In this document: one piece after another, positions 57,348 to 64,000 of the stretch
Layout of the letters: each line of letters starts with the position of its first letter
Position numbering within the stretch: position 1 is the first letter of the stretch
NCBI RefSeq assembly: GCF_015352985.1
Contig: NZ_JACYXF010000001.1
Coordinates: forward strand, 496,001 to 560,000
DNA length: 64,000 nt
From: Noviherbaspirillum malthae
Lineage (GTDB): Bacteria; Pseudomonadota; Gammaproteobacteria; Burkholderiales; Burkholderiaceae_D
Reading direction: 5' to 3'
Translations under genes and position numbers: made by a program
Notes under the pieces: generated by a model
What the model was told of the DNA's origin: nothing
The model's database searches: none
The model's input: the letters and a program-made list of their open reading frames with translations, nothing else

Positions 57348-57377
57348 TCACGGCGGCAGAATGCCCTGCCGCCGTGA
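57348..57377. other. Perfect 12-bp hairpin between SDR and gmhB
   Basis: TCACGGCGGCAG pairs with CTGCCGCCGTGA around six bases, without a T tract. It may cause partial termination or stabilise the upstream mRNA. Confidence 0.55.
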
Positions 57378-57387
57378 TGTCGCCGTG

Positions 57388-58152
57388 TTACGGCCAGGAA
57401 GATTCCTGCATCGGCAGGACCATGACTTCCGGTATCACGGTCTGCTCGGGCAGCAGCAGCACGCCCTTGACCGCCTTGGCGACATTCACCGGGTCCTGCA
57501 GGGTATTGATGTCGATGTCGGGGAAGCGGTCAAGCAGGAAGGGCGTGCGCATGCCGCCGGCCAGCACCGCGGTGACCTTGATCTTGCGCGGACGCAGTTC
57601 CGCATGCAGCGCATGCGACAGGCCGAGCAGGCCCCACTTGCTCGCATGGTAGGCGGAGGCGTTCGGCCATGCGCGCTTGGCGGCGGTGGATGCGATATTG
57701 ACGATCTGGCCGCCGTCCTTCATGTGGCGCGCCGCGTATTTCGACAGCAGGAAGGGACCGTAGAGGTTGGTGCGCATCACGCGGTCCCAGTCGTTGAAGG
57801 ACAGTTCCTCGATGGGCAGCGTCACGTCGGTGCCGGCATTGTTGATCAGCACGTCGAGACGGCCGAAGCGGCTCACCGTATCCTCGATCGCGCGCTCGGC
57901 CGCCACCGGATCGCCGACGTTGAAGCCGATCGCATGCGTTTTGGCACCGGCTTCCTCCAGCAGCGATGCCACGGTCTGCGCCTTGTCGAGATTGAGGTCG
58001 CCCACCACCACGGTGGCGCCCGAAGCCCCGAGTACATGGCACAGCGCTGCGCCGAGGCCGCTGGCGCCGCCGGTCACGAGTACGATCTTGCCGGCAAGCT
58101 GCTGGGCTTCGGCCGGGTCTGCTACATAGCTGGAAACTTTTACGTCGCTCAA
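57388..58152 (-). CDS. Short-chain dehydrogenase/reductase in the glycan operon
   Basis: This encodes a 254-residue classical SDR: cofactor motif TGGASGLGAALCHVLGASGA, acidic residue in VVGDLNLD favouring NAD, NNAG, and catalytic Ser-Tyr-Lys (NIASTAAKRAWPNASAYHASKWG). The substrate is unknown. Its place between GT4 and gmhB suggests a sugar or sugar-derived substrate, though a stress reductase is also possible. Confidence 0.88.
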   Translation of the reverse strand: MSDVKVSSYVADPAEAQQLAGKIVLVTGGASGLGAALCHVLGASGATVVVGDLNLDKAQTVASLLEEAGAKTHAIGFNVGDPVAAERAIEDTVSRFGRLDVLINNAGTDVTLPIEELSFNDWDRVMRTNLYGPFLLSKYAARHMKDGGQIVNIASTAAKRAWPNASAYHASKWGLLGLSHALHAELRPRKIKVTAVLAGGMRTPFLLDRFPDIDINTLQDPVNVAKAVKGVLLLPEQTVIPEVMVLPMQESSWP

Positions 58153-58287
58153 TTCCTACTCCGTCAAGTTGAACCTGCCGCCGAGACTACGCTGTCCAGG
58201 TTCGTTGGTTGTTGATGCAAACGGCATCGCAGTGCGATGCCTGCGGATATCTCCCGTTCTCCTTGCCTGGGTGAATGAGGATCGGCT

Positions 58288-59577
58288 TCAGCCGCGCAGG
58301 CCGATCTCGCCTGCAGCCGCGACGCGCGGCTGCAGTGTGAAGTCCGCCGCCGGTTCCAGCACGCTTTCATACACGGCGGCGACGTTGGAGGCGACATTGC
58401 GCCAAGTGAAGTGCTGATACGCGCGGCGCATGCCGGCCCAGCCCATGCGCTGCGCGATGTGAGGATGGCGATGCAGCCAGGCGAGTTTCTCGGCCAGCTG
58501 CTCGGGATTGTTCGGCTCGACCAGATAGCCGGTCTCGCCGTCGACCACGGTCGTCTTGATGCCGCCGACCGCGGTGCCCACCACCGGCGTGCCGCAGGCC
58601 ATGGCTTCCACCGGCGTGATGCCGAAGGGTTCGTACCAGGGCGTGGTGACGAAGACATTGGCGGCGCTGTAGAAATAGCGCAGCTGGGCGCGCTGGCGCT
58701 GGCCGGTGAAGGTCACGCATTGCTCGATGCCCAGCTCGCGCGTGAGCGCCATCAGGCGACCCAGCTCGGGCGTGGCTGCCGGATCGGGCTTTTCCGCATT
58801 GCCGCCCACCACCAGCAGGCGCGCCGGTACCTGGTACTGATGACGCAGGATGGCCGTGGCCCGAATCACGTTGTCGACACCCTTGCGCGGCACCATGCGG
58901 CCGAGCTGCAGCACGACGAACTCGTCATGGTCGAGCGCGAGCTGGCGGCGCGCATCCAGCGTCACCGGCCAGAATTCTTCCGGATCGAATCCGCAGGGCA
59001 CGACATCGATGCGGCTTCCGGACGCGCCGTACAGCAATTCCATGTCGCGCTGGTCCTGCGGGCACTCGGCGATGATGCGGTCGGCTTCATGCATGAGCCG
59101 CTCCTCGATCGAGAAGCGTACATCCGGAAAGGCATCGGCCTCCTTCTGGCTGAGGCGCCGCACGCGGCCCAGCGCGTGGAAGGTCATCACGAAAGGAATG
59201 CCGAGCGACTTGCGTACCTGCTGCGCCACCATGCCGGACATGAAGAAATTCGCATGCAGCAGGTCGTAGGGCACTTTTTCGCGACGCGCGAAGCGGATCA
59301 TGAAGCGGCCGAACTGCTCCATGAACGGCAGCATCTGTTCCTTCGGAATGTAGTGGTCAGGCCCTGCGGGCACATTGATGACGCGGACGCCGGGCAGCCA
59401 GTCGACCACCTGCTCCTGGGCCTCGTTGTCGCGGCGCGTGAAGATGTCGACGAGGTAGCCGAGCCTTGCAAGCTGGGTGGCCAGTTGTCCGACATAGACA
59501 TTCTGTCCGCCGCTGTCGACGCCGCCGAGGTGAGCCAAAGGAGAAGCGTGCTCGCTGATGAGGGCAATTTTTCGCAT
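58288..59577 (-). CDS. Glycosyltransferase family 4 protein
   Basis: This 429-residue GT-B glycosyltransferase has the N-terminal acceptor domain (ISEHASPLAHLGGVDSGGQNVYVGQLATQLARLGY), the middle part LLHANFFMSGMVAQQ, and the C-terminal nucleotide-sugar domain with VLQLGRMVPRKGVDNVIRA and the retaining-enzyme motif PWYEPFGITPVEAMACGTPVVGT. The N-terminal GG loop resembles sucrose/trehalose-type and PimA-like transferases. It is the first gene of the leftward GT4-SDR-gmhB-GT9 series and has a possible sigma-54 promoter upstream. Confidence 0.9.
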   Translation of the reverse strand: MRKIALISEHASPLAHLGGVDSGGQNVYVGQLATQLARLGYLVDIFTRRDNEAQEQVVDWLPGVRVINVPAGPDHYIPKEQMLPFMEQFGRFMIRFARREKVPYDLLHANFFMSGMVAQQVRKSLGIPFVMTFHALGRVRRLSQKEADAFPDVRFSIEERLMHEADRIIAECPQDQRDMELLYGASGSRIDVVPCGFDPEEFWPVTLDARRQLALDHDEFVVLQLGRMVPRKGVDNVIRATAILRHQYQVPARLLVVGGNAEKPDPAATPELGRLMALTRELGIEQCVTFTGQRQRAQLRYFYSAANVFVTTPWYEPFGITPVEAMACGTPVVGTAVGGIKTTVVDGETGYLVEPNNPEQLAEKLAWLHRHPHIAQRMGWAGMRRAYQHFTWRNVASNVAAVYESVLEPAADFTLQPRVAAAGEIGLRG

Positions 59578-59621
59578 AGTCTTGATGGTGTGGAATTATT
59601 GATTTGATGCATTGCATTTAA

Positions 59622-59637
59622 AGCAAATGATGTACCC
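59622..59637 (-). promoter_or_regulatory. Possible sigma-54 promoter of the GT4-SDR-gmhB-GT9 operon
   Basis: On the minus strand GGGTACATCATTTGCT has GG and GC at the right spacing and a TTTGCT -12 box, but a poor -24 box (GGGTA for TGGCA). Predicted start about 34 bases before the gene. Confidence 0.45.
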
Positions 59638-59726
59638 AGCTCACCATTGCATTGCCTGCGCGCGTATCTAAAGACCGAGCGGACTTTTCGTTCCCGCGCA
59701 TGAGGCGAGAGAGGAAAATTTCTCGG

Positions 59727-59757
59727 GTAAAAAATGCGAGCGCGTGTAAAAAATGCG
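59727..59757. repeat. Direct repeat GTAAAAAATGCG, candidate shared activator site
   Basis: Two perfect 12-base copies (59727-59738 and 59746-59757), 19 bases apart centre to centre. They lie 85-120 bases upstream of both divergent sigma-54-like promoters, typical of enhancer sites. Confidence 0.5.
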
Positions 59758-59840
59758 TAGAAAACTTGTAAAGAAATAGACCTGAGTTGGAGGAAGAGCG
59801 TTTCCGATTTTCTCCCCGACCTGCATCTTGGTTTGCGATC

Positions 59841-59856
59841 TGGCATAAGAACTGCA
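59841..59856 (+). promoter_or_regulatory. Sigma-54 promoter of the glycine-zipper lipoprotein
   Basis: TGGCATAAGAACTGCA, exact GG-N10-GC spacing. Predicted start near 59868, 85 bases ahead of the start codon. Confidence 0.7.
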
Positions 59857-59951
59857 TATTTTTTCGCCATCGGCCAACAGGGCAGGTAAGGTGTTTTCCA
59901 TCGGGAACGACGCCGTGCGCTTGCCGGCCACTCACAACAAGGAGATCAATC

Positions 59952-60470
59952 ATGTGGAACAACAAGACCAAACTTGCAAAACCTCTGGCTGCCGGTTTCG
60001 CAGCGATCATGCTTGCTGCCTGCGGCAGCAGCCCGAACACGGCATCGAACAGCTCCTATCCGATTACCACGACAAGCAGCTCGATTCCGGTCACGACCAC
60101 GACCAGCAGCACGACAGGCTATGGCGTCGTCCAGGCGATTGACGTGGTGCCGGGCCAGGCAGCCTCGGGCGGCGTCAGCCCTGGCGTGGGCACGGTCGCC
60201 GGCGCGGTGGTCGGCGGCGTGCTGGGCAACCAGGTCGGCAGCGGCAGCGGCCGTACCGCTGCGACCGTGGCCGGCGCTGCCGGCGGCGCGCTTGCCGGAC
60301 GCGCACTGACCCGCAATTCCAGCGGAGGCGGCACCGGCGACTCCTATCGCGTTGCGGTGCGCATGGACAACGGTTCCGTGCAGACTCTGGTGCAGGACGT
60401 GCAGCCCGGCGTGCAGGTCGGCGAGCGGGTGCGGTTGGAAAATGGCGTGATTGTGGAGAGGTTCCGTTGA
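59952..60470 (+). CDS. Glycine-zipper 2TM lipoprotein
   Basis: This encodes 172 residues: signal peptide and lipobox (AAIMLAACGSS), a Ser/Thr-rich stretch, and a glycine-zipper pair (VGTVAGAVVGGVLGNQVG and VAGAAGGALAGRAL) as in SlyB/Rickettsia 17-kDa family outer-membrane lipoproteins, followed by a beta-strand tail with RVAVRMDNGSVQTLVQ. The family is induced by envelope stress in many bacteria. The start MWNNKTKLAKPL begins the signal peptide and has an AAGGAG site. Confidence 0.88.
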   Translation: MWNNKTKLAKPLAAGFAAIMLAACGSSPNTASNSSYPITTTSSSIPVTTTTSSTTGYGVVQAIDVVPGQAASGGVSPGVGTVAGAVVGGVLGNQVGSGSGRTAATVAGAAGGALAGRALTRNSSGGGTGDSYRVAVRMDNGSVQTLVQDVQPGVQVGERVRLENGVIVERFR

Positions 60471-60543
60471 GAGCCGTTTCGCGGCATTTCAATGAACTTC
60501 AATAGTTTTGGTGGTAAGGAGCGTTCTTCATGAAGTTTAAAAA

Positions 60544-60654
60544 TGCTCCTTCCCTTTCAAGGGGAAGGGTGGGATGGGGATGGGTTTAAATTTCGTAATT
60601 GAACCCCATCCCCACCCCATCCCTCCCCTTGAAGGGGAGGGAGCCAGAGTTCGG
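60544..60654. repeat. Dispersed bipartite palindromic repeat, copy C
   Basis: CTTCCCTTTCAAGGGGAAG with GGGATGGGGATGGGTTTAAA, then about 15 bases, then the inverted unit CCCCATCCCCACCCC and CCTCCCCTTGAAGGGGAGG. The whole is a near-palindrome of about 110 bp. Confidence 0.75.
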
Positions 60655-60754
60655 GACACCGACACAGCAAAAATTCCCCACGCACACCTCCCTTGAAACA
60701 CATCATCCCCCGCACCCTCAAACCGTGTGAACATCACCCCATGCGCCGCCACGC

Positions 60755-60770
60755 CGGCACATGCACTGCA
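60755..60770 (+). promoter_or_regulatory. Sigma-54 promoter of the MscS gene
   Basis: CGGCACATGCACTGCA, correct GG-N10-GC spacing. Predicted start about 20 bases before the ATG at 60802, which excludes the in-frame start codon upstream at 60727. Confidence 0.6.
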
Positions 60771-60801
60771 TTTCCCCCAAACACGAACTAGCCGATACTC
60801 A

Positions 60802-61614
60802 ATGACAATAGAACCCGATGTCATGAGACAGTGGGTGGACGTAGTACGCCCCTGGTTCAACATGCTGCTGGTCTGGATTCTCGCGTGGCTGGCGCTGCGC
60901 CTGATCCGGCGCGTGCTCAACCTGCTCAACTCCCGCCTCCTCGCCCATGCCGGTCCGGACGATGCGCGCCGCGTGGAAACGCTGATGAACGTGTTCCGCT
61001 ATACGGCGACCATCGTCATCATCGGCGTGACCATCATGCTGACGCTGGGGCTGATCGGCATCTCGGTCACGCCCATTCTCGCCACCGCCGGCGTGGCCGG
61101 CATTGCCGTGGGCTTCGGCGCGCAAAGCCTGGTCAAGGATTTCTTCACCGGCCTGTTCCTGCTGATCGAAAACCAGGTCAGCGAAGGCGATGTGATCGAG
61201 GCTGCGGGCAAGAGCGGGCTGGTCGAGCGCGTTACGCTGCGCCACATCCGCATGCGCGACTATGACGGTGCGGTGCATTTCATTCCCAACAGCATGATCA
61301 CCGTAGTCACGAACCGCAGCCGCGGCTTTGCCTATGCGGTCATCGACATGAACGTCAAGCGGCAGGATGACCTTGAACGCGTATTCACCCTGATGCATCG
61401 CGTCGGCGCTGCCATGCGCGCCGATCCCGTGCTGGGGCCGATGATTCTCGACGATATCGATATCGCCGGCGTGGAGAAGGTGGAGGATGCCGCGATCGCG
61501 GTTCGCTGCCGCATCAAGGTGCAGCCCGCCAAGCAGTGGCGCATACGGCGCGAATTTCTGCGGCGCATGAAAGCCGCGATCGATAGCGTGGAGGAAATTC
61601 CGTCAGCGGTCTAG
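60802..61614 (+). CDS. MscS-family mechanosensitive channel
   Basis: This 270-residue membrane channel has three helices: TM1 about 20-40, TM2 about 60-80, and the pore-lining TM3 (GVAGIAVGFGAQSLVKDFFTG) with the Gly/Ala packing of MscS, then the beta domain (DVIEAAGKSGLVERVTLRHIRMRDYDG; FIPNSMI) and the cytoplasmic alpha/beta domain. It opens under membrane tension to release solutes in hypo-osmotic shock. The length is close to E. coli MscS (286). It lies behind a sigma-54-like promoter in a stress region. Confidence 0.9.
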   Translation: MTIEPDVMRQWVDVVRPWFNMLLVWILAWLALRLIRRVLNLLNSRLLAHAGPDDARRVETLMNVFRYTATIVIIGVTIMLTLGLIGISVTPILATAGVAGIAVGFGAQSLVKDFFTGLFLLIENQVSEGDVIEAAGKSGLVERVTLRHIRMRDYDGAVHFIPNSMITVVTNRSRGFAYAVIDMNVKRQDDLERVFTLMHRVGAAMRADPVLGPMILDDIDIAGVEKVEDAAIAVRCRIKVQPAKQWRIRREFLRRMKAAIDSVEEIPSAV

Positions 61615-61789
61615 GCGCCTTTCCGAACCGCGCTCCGGATGCAGCGTTGCCGTCGGCATGGAGTCTTTACCGGATTTGGAAAAGCTTACTTCGCTTGCTG
61701 AAGCGCTTTGACCAGCCTGTTGGTGCGTTTTCGCGCGCAGGCCGCACGCTATCGTCCTCGTCGTCGCCTTCATCGTGCCGCCGGGATTT

Positions 61790-61805
61790 TGGCATGGATG
61801 TTGCG
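61790..61805 (+). promoter_or_regulatory. Sigma-54 promoter of the 61891 membrane-protein operon
   Basis: TGGCATGGATGTTGCG, one of the best matches in the region. Predicted start near 61816, 75 bases ahead of the start codon. Confidence 0.75.
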
Positions 61806-61890
61806 TTTGCACGAGATGTGAAACGGGATGTGCGGGGGGCATGTACGGCGGAGCGATTCCTGTTTCATCAGTCCATAAGGAAATAAGAAC

Positions 61891-62730
61891 ATGGCAATCA
61901 ATGACAACCCTGCCGCGCGCGGCGAGGCCGTCCATCGAGTGGAGGTCGGTGAGTACACCGTCCGGCGTCCGGTCTTGCCCGCGATACGCTGGGGTGCAGT
62001 GTTCGCGGGCGTCGCGGTCGGCATTTCCATCCAGCTGGCCTTGACCCTGCTCGGCATCGCAGTCGGATTTTCGTCGATCCAGCCCAGCGAGGCGGAAAGC
62101 CTCAGCATGGGTCCGCTGCTCTGGACCGGCTTCAGCATGCTGGTCGCCGCCTTCTTCGGCGGTTATGTCGCGGCCCGCATGTCCGGACTCAAGCGCCGGG
62201 CCGACGGCGTGCTGCATGGTGCCGTCTCCTGGGCAGTGACGACCATCATGTTCGCGGTGCTTGCCACCTCGGTCGGCGGCGCGCTGGTGAGCGGCGTCTT
62301 CAACAACATGAGCCAGCTGGCGCAGGCCAGCGTGGCCGCAGGCGAATCGCCGCTGTCGTCGCTGATGCGCGCGCAGGGCGGGCGCATCGATCCGCAGGCG
62401 ATGCGCCAGCTGCAGCAATTCCTGAAAACCGGGCAGCGCGACCAGGCCGTGCAGCTGGTGATCAGCACGCTCGGCGTCGAGCAGATGCGCGCGGAAACCA
62501 TCGTCGACCAGGCGCTGATCCTCTCGGGTTCGTCCGGCGCCGCATCGCCGCAGGGCAAGGCGAGGGCGGAGAACGCATTGCAGAATGCAGGCACTGCCGC
62601 CTGGGTCGTGTTTCTCGCCGTTGCGCTGGCACTGGCCATCGGCATCGCCGGCGGCGCGCTGGGTGCGGCCGGCTCGCGCCGCGACAGCTGGAACGACGGG
62701 CGGGCGCTGCAGCGCCGGGGAGAGAAATGA
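61891..62730 (+). CDS. Membrane protein of unknown function (TM protein with glycine-rich helices)
   Basis: This encodes 279 residues. After a 30-residue polar start, membrane helices lie at about 33-57 (WGAVFAGVAVGISIQLALTLLG), 70-92 (FSMLVAAFFGGYVAARMSG) and 103-130, a soluble helical segment follows (130-225, including MRQLQQFLKTGQRDQAVQLV), and a last Gly/Ala-rich helix is at about 232-258. This resembles small membrane proteins found with PRC-barrel and stress genes in proteobacteria. No enzymatic motif is visible. It is followed 80 bases later by a PRC-barrel gene, probably in one transcript. Confidence 0.75.
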   Translation: MAINDNPAARGEAVHRVEVGEYTVRRPVLPAIRWGAVFAGVAVGISIQLALTLLGIAVGFSSIQPSEAESLSMGPLLWTGFSMLVAAFFGGYVAARMSGLKRRADGVLHGAVSWAVTTIMFAVLATSVGGALVSGVFNNMSQLAQASVAAGESPLSSLMRAQGGRIDPQAMRQLQQFLKTGQRDQAVQLVISTLGVEQMRAETIVDQALILSGSSGAASPQGKARAENALQNAGTAAWVVFLAVALALAIGIAGGALGAAGSRRDSWNDGRALQRRGEK

Positions 62731-62809
62731 AGCAAACAGATTGATGCCGCGCAGCCTTCATTTGCGCTGTACGGCGATTCAGGAAAGCAGTCATGAAGCA
62801 GGAGCCATC

Positions 62810-63109
62810 ATGCAAATTACTGTAGGAAGACGTCCCAGAAATCCCAGGCCCCGCAGCGGGCCGGCACGCTTCGTGCCGCTCGCTGCGCATGAATCGAGTA
62901 CCGCCGATCTGCTGCACGGCTGTCCGGTCGTCACGGCCAGCGGCCAGCGCGTCGGCATCGTGGACCGTTTGATGATCGATGTCGTCACCCACCAGCTGCG
63001 TTATGTGGTGCTGGCCCGCAAGCGAGGCAGCGCGATCGTGGCGCTGCCGTGGCATGCGCTGTATTTCGATGCGGCGCAGTCCAAGCTGGTGTTTTATACG
63101 CTGGGGTGA
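62810..63109 (+). CDS. Small PRC-barrel domain protein
   Basis: This encodes 99 residues: a basic start (MQITVGRRPRNPRPRSG) and a PRC-barrel fold (DLLHGCPVVTASGQRVGIVDRLMIDVVTHQLRYVVLARKRGSAIVALPWHALYFD). It is the third PRC-barrel protein of the region, cytoplasmic by lack of a signal peptide. AGGAG precedes the start. It is probably co-transcribed with the membrane-protein gene upstream. Confidence 0.75.
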   Translation: MQITVGRRPRNPRPRSGPARFVPLAAHESSTADLLHGCPVVTASGQRVGIVDRLMIDVVTHQLRYVVLARKRGSAIVALPWHALYFDAAQSKLVFYTLG

Positions 63110-63213
63110 GCCGGGGTTGAATGGCTTGCTTTTCGGGGGCGGCTGGAGAGGCGGGTGTAGCAAAGGGTTCGCAATGCGAGAGATGCGCCTGCGTCGGCTG
63201 CAGGGCTAAAGAA

Positions 63214-63345
63214 TACTCCTCCCCTTTCAAGGGCGGCCGGCGAGGCGGGAGGCTGGGTGGGGGATGGGTTTAAATGATGCAGTTGAAACCCATCCCCACC
63301 CCAACCCTCCCCCTACGCCGGGCGCCCTTGAAGGGGAGGGAGAAA
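63214..63345. repeat. Dispersed bipartite palindromic repeat, copy D
   Basis: CTCCTCCCCTTTCAAGGGCG with GGGTGGGGGATGGGTTTAAA, then ATGATGCAGTTG, then the inverted unit (CCCATCCCCACCCCAACC and GGCGCCCTTGAAGGGGAGG). Each arm has an inserted GGCGCCCG-like segment also seen in copy A but not in B or C, so there are two subtypes. Confidence 0.75.
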
Positions 63346-63367
63346 ATGTGGGCGGTTGTTCTCGCCC

Positions 63368-63865
63368 TTACTTCACCCCCAGAAACAACCCCTTCCCCCG
63401 CGCCTCCGCAATCCCCGCCTTGGCCAGCGCGCGCAGGCACATCGCCACCGTACCGGCAAAGGCTTCGTCGTACCAGGCATTGGCGCCGCTGACGCCGACC
63501 ACGATGCCGTCGACCACCACGCTGCCCCACAGCACCGTATCCTTTTCCGCCAGCAGGTGGGGGCGCAGCTCCTGCACCAGGTGGCCATCCATGCCGGTGC
63601 GCCATGCGACCATTGCCTTGGCGCGCGCAAACCCCGCATAGTCGGCATCCCATTTCTCGCGGTCGCCCACCGCATGCTCATACAGCACCGCTTCTTCGAA
63701 CGAGGAATTGGCCGGCGTGCGCAGCGGGTCCATCACCACGATATAGAGGAAGCCGCTTTCGCCCACTTCCTTCTGCTTCATGGCTTCGGTGATCATCGGC
63801 AGGCTCAGCGTCACCGCCTTTTCCGCGGCGGCGCGATCGATGAAATAGCTTGCGTTGGCTGTCAT
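63368..63865 (-). CDS. GlcG/HbpS-like (DUF336) protein
   Basis: This encodes 165 residues, MTANASYFIDRAAAEKAV at the start. The fold pattern with alternating helices and strands and the ending GSVVVDGIVVGVSGANAWYDEAFAGTVAMCLRALAKAGI recalls the GlcG/HbpS family of small haem- or metabolite-binding proteins. The Asp/Trp-rich centre (GDREKWDADYAGFARAKAMVAWRTGMDGHLVQELRPHL) is less typical. A frame to 63985 is open, but this start has AAAGGACA upstream. It lies 25 bases after the partial glycosyltransferase gene, probably in the same transcript. Confidence 0.55.
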   Translation of the reverse strand: MTANASYFIDRAAAEKAVTLSLPMITEAMKQKEVGESGFLYIVVMDPLRTPANSSFEEAVLYEHAVGDREKWDADYAGFARAKAMVAWRTGMDGHLVQELRPHLLAEKDTVLWGSVVVDGIVVGVSGANAWYDEAFAGTVAMCLRALAKAGIAEARGKGLFLGVK

Positions 63866-63890
63866 GTTGTCCTTTCGGGAGAGCGTTCGG

Positions 63891-64000
63891 TTAAGTGGTG
63901 ACGAAGTGGAAAGCCTGGTTCCAGTCATCGACGAAGCGGTCGATGTGAAAGCGCTCGGAGGCATAGCGGCGAGCGCCTTCGCCAAGGCGCCGTGCCAGCT
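63891..64000 (-). CDS. C-terminal end of a probable glycosyltransferase, partial
   Basis: The minus strand reads LARRLGEGARRYASERFHID, then RFVDDWNQAFHFVTT and a TAA at 63893-63891. The helical ARRLGEGARRYASERFHIDRFVDDW pattern is typical of the last helix of GT4-type glycosyltransferases. The rest of the gene is beyond the right edge. Confidence 0.55.
   Translation of the reverse strand, partial: LARRLGEGARRYASERFHIDRFVDDWNQAFHFVTT

Larger units (their letters stand above)
59578..59951. other. Divergent regulatory region between GT4 operon and glycine-zipper lipoprotein
   Basis: 374 bases with two outward-facing sigma-54-like promoters (59622-59637 leftward, 59841-59856 rightward) and, midway, a duplicated GTAAAAAATGCG. 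No gene. Confidence 0.55.
60471..60801. other. Gap with repeat copy C and mscS promoter
   Basis: 331 bases holding dispersed repeat copy C (60544-60654) and the sigma-54 promoter at 60755-60770. Nothing else seen. Confidence 0.55.

Noticed and set aside
44371..63345. CRISPR array as an explanation for the spaced repeats
   Set aside because: The repeats are kilobases apart, palindromic and of two-unit build, with no regular spacers and no cas genes.

Overview
The window is GC-rich chromosomal DNA of a betaproteobacterium, most likely Burkholderiales close to Oxalobacteraceae (Herbaspirillum / Herminiimonas type). The evidence is the scpB-rluB / rimP-nusA-infB-rbfA-truB / typA order, the clpS-clpA pair, the pyrD-bpt-aat group, and the protein sequences themselves. 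No rRNA, CRISPR array or complete IS element was seen.

Layout. (1) 1-3562: right end of an integrative element in the 3' end of a tRNA-Arg(CCU) gene, with a P4-type tyrosine integrase, an AlpA-like regulator behind repeated ACCCTNAGGGT palindromes, and small uncharacterised genes; it runs off the left edge. (2) 3563-22920: housekeeping core with uup, a SirB1-like gene, murJ, rpsT, rluE, icd, a Cache-type two-component system, a cold-shock gene, the N-degron proteolysis set clpS-clpA / bpt-aat, pyrD, an ammonium transporter with NtrC and sigma-54 sites, a Nudix hydrolase and tRNA-fMet. A 164-bp MITE-like palindrome lies at 8924-9087. (3) 23072-34389: the scpB-rluB pair and the transcription/translation cluster rimP-nusA-infB-rbfA-truB, then typA, with a promoter, leader hairpin and terminator-like attenuator ahead of rimP. 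(4) 34518-39498: an EamA transporter, an omega-amino-acid aminotransferase, an AT-richer orphan islet with an in-frame amber codon, and dusA.

(5) 39.5 kb to the right edge is an accessory stress/envelope region. It has two sigma-54 activators (one without a receiver domain), a multi-PAS hybrid kinase, a glycosyltransferase/flavin-mutase fusion, three PRC-barrel proteins, a DUF421 membrane protein, a Ku remnant, a hemerythrin-like protein, a GT4-SDR-gmhB-GT9 operon, two small lipoproteins, an MscS channel, another membrane protein and a GlcG-like protein. Repeated palindromic DNA is scattered through it.

The main new observation is in region 5. Seven sites fit YGGCA-N6-YTGC, the -24/-12 pattern of sigma-54 promoters, each in the right orientation upstream of a different gene, and an eighth weaker site precedes the GT4 operon. 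With two sigma-54 activators whose recognition helices are almost identical lying in the same region, this suggests a compact sigma-54 regulon for envelope and stress functions. The promoter matches are seen in the sequence; the regulon and its control are inference.
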